Positions 25,150 to 34,857 of a stretch of 64,000 nt of DNA are shown here, piece by piece (positions within the stretch are counted from its first letter, which is position 1; every line of letters begins with the position of its first letter). This stretch comes from Welwitschia mirabilis (taxonomy: Eukaryota > Gnetophyta > Gnetopsida > Welwitschiales). Made by a program: the position numbers and the translations under genes. The stretch spans positions 140,177,690 to 140,241,689 of the forward strand of contig JBOZIK010000001.1 of the NCBI GenBank assembly GCA_051453625.1, given 5' to 3'. The notes under the pieces were generated by a model. The model was given only the letters and a program-made list of their open reading frames with translations. It did no database searches and had not been told where the DNA came from.

Positions 25150-25760
25150 AAGTTAAAATTAACATTCCCCTCTTAGAGGGAATTAAACAACTTTATTCTT
25201 ATGAAAAATTTATCAAGAACATGTGCATAGTAAATAAGAGAATAAATGTTAAAACCTAGTGTGTTTTATCATAATAAACTAGTGCCATAATCTAAAAATA
25301 AATTTTGCCCAAATACAAAGACCCTAAATACCCCACAATTTCTATCATGATTGAAAAATAACATCTAAAACAAGCCTTGTTAAACTTACAAGTTAGTGTT
25401 AACTTTCTTCCTCATAGTAAATACAAAGAACTAGGTTTGAAGGATCTAAAAATACTAAACTTTAATTGTAACTCACTAGTAATTCCCTAAAGAAATAATT
25501 AGGAATAATTGAGGATGTTATTATTAGTGTAAATAGTTATTATTTTCTAATGGATTTGGTAGTTCTAGATATGGAAAATTTAGGTAATTAATTAGTTCTC
25601 GTTACCCTAAGAAGATCTTTCTTTATGACCTCTAATGCCCTCATTAACTATAGGAATAGTGTAATAATAATTGCTTTTAGCAACATGACAGTATCATTAA
25701 ATGTTTTTAATACCATGGAATTACCTCCTAGTAATGACATAATTGAACAAGTGAAGTAGA
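25150..25760 (+). pseudogene. Gypsy (Athila-like) gag C-terminus and protease remnant
   Basis: Seen in order: IPLLEGIKQLYSYEKFIKN, KYKDPKYPTIS and LLNLQVSVNFLP (25,377-25,412). In the family the last motif is the protease active site LLDLGASVN-LLP, so the catalytic Asp codon now reads Asn. It continues with LRRSFFMTSNALINYRNS and NMTVSLNVFN near 25,610-25,710. Confidence 0.8.
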
Positions 25761-26059
25761 GGGAGAGTTTCATGCTTTACCAAGAACTTTTTACATATAA
25801 TAAAGATGCCTCCATCTCAAAGTTTAGCATTTAAAATAAACCTTCTATCAAAGTTTAGCCACTTTTCTAGATCTTAAGTACACATTTTTAGAAAGTGAAT
25901 CTACTTTTATAATGGTGATTAGTTCTTTCCTATCTCCTTTGTAAGAAAATAACTTATTAAACCTTTTGAGGAAGTAAAAGTAAGCCATTGACTAGACCCT
26001 ATTTAACATGAGAGGTATTGATCCTAGCATTTATATGCACCTCATTTATCTTGAAGAAA

Positions 26060-27340
26060 ATATCAAATCTTTCATAAAATATTAAATAATTATTAACCTA
26101 ATTCTAAAGGAAGTAGGAAAAAAATGAGGTAATAAAACTTTTAAATAATGGAATCCTCTATCCTAGTTTTAGTAGTAAATGGATAAGTCAAATTGAAACT
26201 ATAGCTAAGAAATATAAAGTAATCTTAGTACCCAATGAAGAGAATTAAGTCATTCCTAATAGGCTACTATAAAATGAATAATATATATAAACTATTAAAA
26301 ACCTATGCATTCACTATAAAATATAATTTTCCTATCTCATTATCTAATCAAATTATTAAATAGTTACTAGACATCCTTATCATTATTTCTTAAATGGATA
26401 ATATGAATATAACCAGGATTGAATTTCTCCTAATGATTAGGATAAAACTATGTTTACCTACCTATATAAAATATTTACATAGAAATGAATGTTCTTTCAT
26501 CTTGGTAATATTCCACCACATTTCAATTATACATGTTTAGTATTTTTTCTCACTTGTTGAATTCATGTGTAGAAATTTTTATGGATGATTCTTTTATTTA
26601 TGAATATTTCTTTAACTAATTATTTATCAACTTAAAACTTATCCTTGTTAGAGGTATTGAGAAATGCCTTACTTTAAACAAATAAAAATGTTACTTTATG
26701 GTTAATAAAGGTATAGCCCTAGGACACATTATTTCTTTAGATTAAATCTAAGTAGATCCTACAAAAATCTCCTAAATTACCCATCTACCTATTTCTTAAG
26801 AATAAAAAAACATTAGATCCTTCTTATAACATGCAAGTTATTATAGAAGATTCATCAAAGAATTTACAAAAATTTTCAAACCTCTTTGTTACTTCTTAGT
26901 AAAGAAGTCTCTTTTGACATAAGAGTATCAGTAATGTTTTGATAAGTTCAAAAAAAGCTTACCATAACAACCATAATCCAACATCTTGATTGTAGGTTAC
27001 CCTTTGAAATCATGTGTGATGCTAGTAATTATGGTGTTGGTTCCATGTTAGAACAAAAAGTGGATAAGAAACAAATAGTGATTTACTATGTAAGAAAGAC
27101 ACTAAGTAACACTCAACTCAATTACATGGTTACTAAAAAGGAGATTTTCATAGTAGTCTTTACATTAGAAACATTCTACTAGATTTTAAGATTATCTTTT
27201 ACATAGAAATTTTAGCTCTTAGATACCTTTTTATCAAAAAGGATCCCAAGCATATTTCAGCTATTATAATAATTTTGGAATGAATACCTTCTAAGAAAGA
27301 TCACATCTTAGTTTGGTATACTAATTAAATTTGATAGAAT
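26060..27340 (+). pseudogene. Gypsy (Athila-like) reverse transcriptase and RNase H remnant
   Basis: Seen motifs: EVIKLLNNGILYP near 26,130; VEIFMDDSFIY with the catalytic FMDD at 26,578-26,589; the IEKCLTLN and GIALGHIISLD blocks; and ASYYRRFIKEFTKI near 26,830-26,870. Then comes RNase H-start wording, PFEIMCDASNYGVGSMLEQ (27,001-27,060) and VIYYVRKTLSNTQLNY. Frameshifts separate several blocks. Integrase is absent. Confidence 0.85.
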
Positions 27341-27359
27341 CACCATCAAACAAATGAGA

Positions 27360-27790
27360 CTAGTTCTTTCTAGATTTTGCATCAGGATGATCTTAGAGGA
27401 TACCAAGAAGATATAATCTACAAAGTTCAGATCCAAATGGGGAATACATGATCTTGAAGTTACCTATGAGCACCTTTTAGTTTCATGTAATGTTTGTGAA
27501 AAAATAGGACATATTTTAGAAAGATGCATTTTGACAAAAAAAAGATGCTTCCATTTTAGAAGAATAGGCCATGTTAGGAAAGAATGTAGGAAACAGTTAG
27601 TTAACATTAGAGAAAAGTAAAATAAAAGCTATTCCTTTTGTAGAAAATTTGGATACAATTAAAGCATGTATCAACACAAATAGAGAAAGGAAAAATTGGT
27701 GAAAAGTACTACAGTTTCCTCTAAGGAAACCAAAGAAAGTAAGGATAAGAAGGTTCAGGAGAAGAAGTATAACCCTTCCAATCTCTTATG
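27360..27790 (+). pseudogene. LINE ORF1 C-terminus with three zinc-knuckle units
   Basis: A DUF4283-like tail leads into YEHLLVSCNVCEKIGHILERC. Knuckle 1 (27,486-27,527) is a complete CX2CX4HX4C. Knuckle 2 (27,546-27,587) has the second Cys changed to Phe (CFHFRRIGHVRKEC). Knuckle 3 (27,630-27,671) keeps one Cys and has lost the other ligands. A Lys/Ser-rich tail follows, then a stop. ORF1 proteins of plant L1 elements bind nucleic acid through such knuckles. Confidence 0.75.
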
Positions 27791-27991
27791 AAAGAAGAGA
27801 ATTCTTAGCAACCTCAAAATCCACCAAATACAGATGAGTCAAATGATAAGAAGTCCAAATGAGAGGAAGATCCAACAATAGAATCCTCTAAGAAAGGAAA
27901 ACTCTAGAAAACATGGCTAATAGCTTCTAAGATACCATTGAAGATACTTTAAAAAAGATTAAGCACCTAGAAAGGGGTAAAAATAAACCTA

Positions 27992-28700
27992 ATGAATTAT
28001 CTTTCATGTAATTGCAAGGGACTAGGATTTTTCTATAAGAAAAAGACCCTAAGAAATCTCATTAGTTAATTTAGTATTGATTTAGTTTGTCTACAAGAAA
28101 TAAAAATAAGAGCCAAAATTAAAATAGAGAAACTAAGGCAAAGGTAAAACTTTTTTATATCTATAGCCCAAGAAAACTCAGGAGGTGTCATGATCATCAT
28201 GAAAAAGGAAGAAGATTTGGTTAATAGTAGTAAGAGCTAATTAACTATCCTTCTTAAGGAAGAAGACTAGAATATAACAAATTTCTATAGTTCTCAAAAT
28301 AATCAAGATAAAGCTTCTTCTTTAGAGGAGTTTTAGTAGACCATGATTGATAAATCCAAGTAGATCATAGTGGGGACTTCAATCAATGTATTCATCACTA
28401 GGAGAAATTAGGGGATGAAAAATGAAATTCTAGAATGGCTTCAATTCTTAAAGATTTCATGGCATAAAATGCCCTTGTAGATGTTCCTGTTATTGGGTGT
28501 AAATACATCTACTCTAATAGAAGGATAAACAACAATTTAATAATGTCTATAGTTAATAGAATTCTCATTAGAAAGGACTTAGTAAAGTTCCTAATTGAAG
28601 CCTATGATCTAAACAGAATAGCTTTGGATCACTGTCCTATTAGATTTAGATTAGAAGTGATAACATCCCATAAGATTATATTTCAAATGAAATGATACTA
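27992..28700 (+). pseudogene. LINE ORF2 endonuclease remnant
   Basis: It begins with MNYLSCNCKGLGFF, followed by TLRNLIS, IDLVCLQEIKIR, a glycine pair before VMII, and GDFNQCIHH near 28,375. These correspond to the conserved blocks of the APE-type endonuclease of plant L1 elements. Stops and at least one frameshift are present. Confidence 0.8.
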
Positions 28701-29379
28701 TATTATCAAGGTAGAAACTAGAACTCTAATTAATAAAATCTAGAGTTAGTATGATGGTATTCATCCTTTAACCTTCCTTGATAGAGCCCTCAATACTTTA
28801 AATGTTCATTTAGATGACTAGAGAAGGAAAAACAAGAAAATATTTGAATCCAAATAAGACCTTGAAAAACAAATCCAAAGAATTGAGGCTAAGCAAAAAG
28901 AGGAAGGAGATTAATATAGCCTTTGTAACAAGAAATATTAATGCCTAATGAAATTCCAAGACATAAATTCTAATGAAGAAAACTATTATAGAGAATAATT
29001 AAGGATTAAGTAACTTAAAGAAGAGGACAAGCATACTAGGTTTTTCTTCCAGTAAGCCAATCAACACAAAGTAGATAATAGGATCAGGAGGCTTATCATA
29101 AACATAATTAAAAATGAACATAAAATAGCTAATGAACTACAAGCCCACCTCATGAGAATTTGGAAATGAAACAATATCATCCTCGGCCTTATTTTAGAAA
29201 ATAAGAGAATTTACAAAGAGGAAAATATCCTTACTAAACCTCTAGCAGAGATAAAGTTATGTTAGCTATGAGGTTAATAAAGAATAATAGAGCTCTAAGA
29301 CTACATACATAGATAGTTAAACTCTTCGAGTCTTACATTTCCATCTTAATGGAAAATATTTAGGATGTCATGTAATGTA

Positions 29380-30240
29380 TTCTTTATAACAAATGTATTA
29401 CTTAGGAAATGAATAGAACTAGGGTCGTTTTTATCCATAAAAAATGAGATACCAATAGACTAAAGAACTTCAGACCTTTAGGTATTTGTAATGTACTTTA
29501 TAGAATCTTTGCAAAAATCATGGTTAACTATATTGCCCTCCTACTACCCAAGGTAATCTCTGAGAATTAAGCTGGTTTCATCTAATCTAGGTATATCCAA
29601 GACCAAATCCTCTTTACTTATGAAATTATTCATTTTATTAAAAAACATAAATTTCCTCTTCTTATTGCTAAATTAGATATAGAAAAATCGTATAACTCTC
29701 TTAGCTAATAAGCTTTAGGATGTATTCTTAGGAATACTAGCTTTACCAAGATATCATTAATTTATGGCTAGACATGTAGGCTTTAGCTGAATTTAGTGTG
29801 GAGGTTAACAACCATAAATCTAAATTTCTCTCAGTCAGTTAAGAATTAAGATAGAGAAATTTCCTTTTTCCAATATATTTTCCTATTTTTCATAAATGTT
29901 TTATAGGTTTTTTAAAAAAGTAATGGAGTTTCAAGTATCAGGATAGAAGGACAAATCTTGATTAATAATCATTATGTAGATGACACTATCATCATGACCA
30001 AGGTCTTATATCGGTAAGCTAGAGACATTAATAATTTCATAAACCTATTTGCAAAAGATATAGGTTTCCATACCAACTAGAGAAAATCTATAATTTATAC
30101 CTTAGGTAGAAACAATATCTGAGGGGATGAAATCGCTAAAATTTTGAATACCAAATTGGGAGATCTTCAGGACACCTACTTGGGAATTTTCTTATATAAT
30201 TGGTATAAGACTATTACTTGAAACTACATTCTTAAATATC
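29380..30240 (+). pseudogene. LINE ORF2 reverse transcriptase remnant
   Basis: Seen motifs: NFRPLGICNVLYRIFAKIM (29,468-29,524), YIQDQILFTYEIIH, AKLDIEKSYNSL (29,668-29,703) and the catalytic YVDDTIIM (YVDD at 29,973-29,984; many plant L1 copies have FADD here). The order and spacing fit the RVT_1 domain of L1-type LINEs. Confidence 0.85.
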
Positions 30241-30699
30241 TTCAGAGATGATGCAACTCCTAGTAGAATAATCTTCCTTCCTTTAAAGAAAGTATTATCC
30301 TTGCAAATTTGTGCTTAATCTTTTCTTTGAGATATATATCTTCTATTATTGTTCGCCCACCTTCTCTCCTGAACTAACATCATTTAAAAAATTCATAGAA
30401 TCATGAAAAAATTAATTTGATCAAGAGGAAAATATCAAAACTAAATTCACCTTTAAAAATGGAAGATAATAGCTTAACCAAAGGATTCTAGAGGATGGGG
30501 TATCTAGAAAGTAGAGGACTATATTCGTACAGGAGCCCACTAGATATTAGAAAGATTGACCAAGGAAGGACAACCTTAGAGTAATTTGATTAATTCAAAA
30601 TACCCAAACTAGATCATGAATTAGTGAGATTCCTACTAGAGAAAACATCTTAACAATTCTAAAAGACATTTGTTAGATCTGAACAAACAGGTTCTCTAA

Positions 30700-30850
30700 A
30701 AAGAATATGGAAAATATGACTTTTATAAGAAATTTTGGAAGTGCCAAATTCCAAATAAAATTAAAGTGTTCTACTAGTTAAAGGATCATTATAAAATTCT
30801 CATAAGAGACCAACTACATAAAAGGGGTTTCTAAGTTAAATCTGCCTGTC
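30700..30850 (+). pseudogene. LINE zf-RVT-like region
   Basis: The string FYKKFWKCQIPNKIKVFY, then LIRDQLHKRGF, parallels the zf-RVT segment that follows reverse transcriptase in many plant L1 ORF2 proteins (W-x-P-x-K-x-F then L-x-x-R-G). Confidence 0.65.
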
Positions 30851-30927
30851 TAATTTTTTAGTCTTATCTTGTAAATGCTAGCCATTTTTTTCATTAATCC
30901 ACTTAAAGTAAAGAGTTAATAATCATT

Positions 30928-31027
30928 NNNNNNNNNNNNNNNNNNNNNNNNNNNNNNNNNNNNNNNNNNNNNNNNNNNNNNNNNNNNNNNNNNNNNNNNN
31001 NNNNNNNNNNNNNNNNNNNNNNNNNNN
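30928..31027. other. Assembly gap (100 N) with duplicated flanks
   Basis: The 61 bases before the gap (30,867-30,927) recur after it (31,028-31,088) with one mismatch, so the two contigs probably overlap and no DNA is missing. Confidence 0.95.
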
Positions 31028-31088
31028 TCTTGTAAATGCTAGCCAATTTTTTCATTAATCCACTTAAAGTAAAGAGTTAATAATCATT

Positions 31089-32334
31089 ATGAAAAATTAC
31101 TAGAACATTTATAATTCATCTAACACTTGGTTAAATGATAGGATTCACTTGAATTATTGGCAGATTTAGCATACTAAAAATGACTTGATTTTTAATAATG
31201 CTCACTTACCTTTCCCAATATGTATTGCTAGGATAATTAAGAGATATAATTTCCAAATTAGAATAGCAATGGGAGAAATATCCACTGTTGATCTTTCTAA
31301 TCCTAGCTTATTCAAAGGATTCCTAGCTTTGTGGAATAAGGTGCAAGCTATTAATCTTCTTGCACAAACTCATGAAAGAGCTAGGGGTCGATATCACCCC
31401 ATTCTATAGATATTAAAGAGGCCAGCATACCATCTTTAGGAGAATATCCATTGAAATCACTAAGAACTCTCTTTTCAAACTTTTATAAATCCCAGCAGCT
31501 AGTGAAAGAATTCCTCTTGGAAGTATAGGATAGCGAGAGGCATTCCATTTCTTTCTTGGTGATGTTTCTAAGCTTCCTCGTGGATACATTAGCCAAAAGA
31601 AACTTTTGCCACTAAGGGGCTTAGGTGCAGAATTAATTAAATGATACTTCATTTAGTCTATCTACTACTCAAAGCTTTTAAGCCTACACTTTGCTTTTCT
31701 TAAAGCCCTAGATCTAGGACACTAAGTAAACCTTTTCTTCTTCTTTATTTAATCCATTCATTAAAAAGACACTATTAGGTACTTAGAATTAATCATGGTG
31801 ATTTGAAGAATAACTAGTGAGATTAGGGCAAGAAAGGCCTCCTCTCATTTTCAATGATGTCACAAGAAGACTCCTTATAAAAGGATATCTAAGAGAAAAG
31901 TAATAATGAATAAATCCTCCCACTTAGAGGGGAATGTTAAATAGGGAAGTGTTAGTTATCAGAGAAAGAAGACTCTACCCTCAGAACGTTAGATAAAGAA
32001 GACATATTCACTTCTAATTCAGGAGGAGATATTTTAGGAGATAGCTCAGGAGTAGGTTTCATCAAAATCCTAGGAGAAAAGGAATCAAACCATGGCCAGA
32101 ATCCTTAATCCAAAAGGATCCTAGTCCCACCCAAGAGCTAACCATGGATTCCACTTCAGAAGAAAGGCATCATAACTCATAAGAAGATATAGACATGGAT
32201 ACTACAAAAAGGGAGGTGATGCTTGCAACAATTTATGGGCTAAAGAGATGCTCATTTTTGACATTGGGAATCTTTGATAGAGCCCTTCTAGAAGTTATTA
32301 AGTTAAATTATAGAAAGAAAGAACTTTATCTACA
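31089..32334 (+). other. LINE 3' part or second LINE, unresolved
   Basis: No clear domain was found. A short ATG frame at 31,185-31,409 and an Asp/Glu/Ser-rich stretch at 31,900-32,200 are visible. Position suggests LINE sequence (the region between zf-RVT and the tail). A start-like segment near 32,143 (ATGGATTCCACTTCAG) could be the beginning of another ORF1. Confidence 0.35.
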
Positions 32335-33260
32335 NNNNNNNNNNNNNNNNNNNNNNNNNNNNNNNNNNNNNNNNNNNNNNNNNNNNNNNNNNNNNNNNNN
32401 NNNNNNNNNNNNNNNNNNNNNNNNNNNNNNNNNNNNNNNNNNNNNNNNNNNNNNNNNNNNNNNNNNNNNNNNNNNNNNNNNNNNNNNNNNNNNNNNNNNN
32501 NNNNNNNNNNNNNNNNNNNNNNNNNNNNNNNNNNNNNNNNNNNNNNNNNNNNNNNNNNNNNNNNNNNNNNNNNNNNNNNNNNNNNNNNNNNNNNNNNNNN
32601 NNNNNNNNNNNNNNNNNNNNNNNNNNNNNNNNNNNNNNNNNNNNNNNNNNNNNNNNNNNNNNNNNNNNNNNNNNNNNNNNNNNNNNNNNNNNNNNNNNNN
32701 NNNNNNNNNNNNNNNNNNNNNNNNNNNNNNNNNNNNNNNNNNNNNNNNNNNNNNNNNNNNNNNNNNNNNNNNNNNNNNNNNNNNNNNNNNNNNNNNNNNN
32801 NNNNNNNNNNNNNNNNNNNNNNNNNNNNNNNNNNNNNNNNNNNNNNNNNNNNNNNNNNNNNNNNNNNNNNNNNNNNNNNNNNNNNNNNNNNNNNNNNNNN
32901 NNNNNNNNNNNNNNNNNNNNNNNNNNNNNNNNNNNNNNNNNNNNNNNNNNNNNNNNNNNNNNNNNNNNNNNNNNNNNNNNNNNNNNNNNNNNNNNNNNNN
33001 NNNNNNNNNNNNNNNNNNNNNNNNNNNNNNNNNNNNNNNNNNNNNNNNNNNNNNNNNNNNNNNNNNNNNNNNNNNNNNNNNNNNNNNNNNNNNNNNNNNN
33101 NNNNNNNNNNNNNNNNNNNNNNNNNNNNNNNNNNNNNNNNNNNNNNNNNNNNNNNNNNNNNNNNNNNNNNNNNNNNNNNNNNNNNNNNNNNNNNNNNNNN
33201 NNNNNNNNNNNNNNNNNNNNNNNNNNNNNNNNNNNNNNNNNNNNNNNNNNNNNNNNNNNN
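32335..33260. other. Assembly gap (926 N) with duplicated flanks
   Basis: The 32 bases before the gap (32,303-32,334) recur after it (33,261-33,292) with one mismatch. Either the gap is spurious or it spans a local duplication. Confidence 0.95.
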
Positions 33261-33399
33261 TTAAATTATAGAAAGAAAGAAATTTATCTACACCTAGATA
33301 AGAATCAAACAGAAGTTAAAGAATTCAAGGAGGTAAATCAAGTCTTTAAGGTGTTGTCTGATGAAATGGGTTATTTTCTACTAGAGCATAATTACAATA

Positions 33400-33780
33400 A
33401 TCTCTTCCCCTTTTGTAGGTGATACTAATACCTCATCTATTAGATTTTGGCCTAGCTTATTTCTAATTTTTAAAAGTATTTATTAGTTGGGTTATCCAGG
33501 GGTATTTTTCCCCCTAATTTTGATATTTTACAAATCGGCTTTACATGTGCTTTAGAATCTTTCCCTTCTTATTAATTTGTTTCCTTCTCCTTCTCCATCT
33601 ACCTAGGAATGTCATCGCCTCCAACTTTGTTCTATTTTTAGTTTTTCCTAGAGTATTCTAGATAATGTTCTTCTTTTGATTAAATAGTTTAACTTTTCCT
33701 GTCAAGCTAGGTTATTTTTGCACCCCCATGTAAATTTTCTAGTTTAATATCTTCCCATTTTTATTTCAAAAAAAAAATCT
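33400..33780 (+). other. LINE 3' untranslated region and A-tail
   Basis: A pyrimidine-rich stretch contains CCATGTAAATTTTCTAG and ends with TTTCAAAAAAAAAA, which looks like a LINE 3' UTR with a short tail. Confidence 0.5.
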
Positions 33781-34843
33781 TCCTTAATGGATATAAATAT
33801 CATTTTTATGTAAATATATATTATAAGAGTATATTGTTCATAAAGTTGTAGTAAGAGGAACATGACCCATTGAATGCCAAATATCTCATCTAGGTAATCC
33901 CTTTTAATGTTGATTGAAAAATTTGAGAATCTTTATAGCCATTCTACGAGGGTCATACTCCTTAAATGATGGTTAAAACTTTCATTTAATTAATGAATCT
34001 TTTTTATGTTTTTGATGCTTACATATTTGACTCATTATAAAAAAAATTTCATTTTATTGAAATTTATAATTATGTTATGTATTACATAATAATTTCAATA
34101 CTTAAAAGGACATGTATTTGTGTTATTAACATTTTTGATTTATGACATTTCATAGAATCCATTTCATAAAATTATATTTTATCCTCAAATTATTATTCTT
34201 TCATATAAACATTTTTTAATTATTTTTGAGATTCTTTATAATCCTATCCTCGTCTATTTTCCCTACTTAAACAACTACAAATAGTTACTTTCTTACTTGC
34301 TATGACCCTNNNNNNNNNNNNNNNNNNNNNNNNNNNNNNNNNNNNNNNNNNNNNNNNNNNNNNNNNNNNNNNNNNNNNNNNNNNNNNNNNNNNNNNNNNN
34401 NNNNNNNNNTACTTTCTTACTTGCTATGACCCTTATTATGTGGGTGGGGCTTAGCTTAGACTTACTTCTTTCTTCTTATTTGAATAGTTCTATATCATGT
34501 ATCCCTTTTTCTTATAAATGTAGGTAGACATGGAATGTATAATCCTTTACAAATGGGTAGTTTTAAGATTGCATGAGTTGCTAAAACTAAGGATATAAAA
34601 GGTACTACTTCCTTGGTTAAGAATCGATACTAGAAATCACATAAAAATTTATCATGAAATTCTATTTAGCTTTAATATAATACTATATCTTTCTTTATGC
34701 TTTCCATGATGACTTAGGCTTAGGAGAACATAGTAGATTCCATAATCTTGATAGATGGGTATTAATGAAGGCATTGGATAATTATTCAAGATATTTCTGA
34801 TGTTGTGTAATGACCTAAAATTTCATACTTAAAACTTCATGTA
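33781..34843. other. AT-rich intergenic with a 100-N gap
   Basis: No coding remnant is recognised. The gap 34,310-34,409 has identical 24-bp flanks (34,286-34,309 and 34,410-34,433). The stretch 34,430-34,840 lies just left of a tRNA-Met PBS match and might be the 5' leader of an unknown - strand retroelement. Confidence 0.4.
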
Positions 34844-34855
34844 GCTCTGATACCA
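34844..34855 (-). other. Perfect tRNA-iMet primer-binding-site match
   Basis: GCTCTGATACCA on the + strand is the exact reverse complement of TGGTATCAGAGC. It is followed by AAATGTAATAC, compatible with an LTR end (TTACA on the - strand) two to three bases away. No gag was recognised beside it, so the element is unknown. A chance hit is possible but unlikely for an exact 12-mer in this setting. Confidence 0.45.
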
Positions 34856-34857
34856 AA

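Larger units (their letters stand above)
25140..27340 (+). mobile_element. Athila-like Ty3/gypsy pol block, truncated
   Basis: On the + strand I can follow a gag/protease junction, protease, reverse transcriptase and the start of RNase H in the gypsy order, with many stops and frameshifts. Neither LTR was found, the gag N-terminus is absent, and the block ends where LINE sequence begins at about 27,345. The wording of the protease flank (KYKDPKYPTIS, then NALINYRNSV) resembles the Athila/Tat lineage. Confidence 0.8.
27345..33780 (+). mobile_element. L1-type LINE remnant, 5' truncated
   Basis: ORF1 C-terminus with zinc knuckles, then an ORF2 with AP endonuclease, reverse transcriptase and a zf-RVT-like region follow each other on the + strand. 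The unit ends in an untranslated stretch and a short A-run at about 33,769-33,778. It appears to have inserted into, or replaced, the end of the gypsy block. The stretch 31,690-33,400 is poorly understood and could belong to a second LINE copy. Confidence 0.75.

Noticed and set aside
32195-33271. 358-codon open frame
   Set aside because: Nearly all of it is N; the frame is an artefact of the gap.
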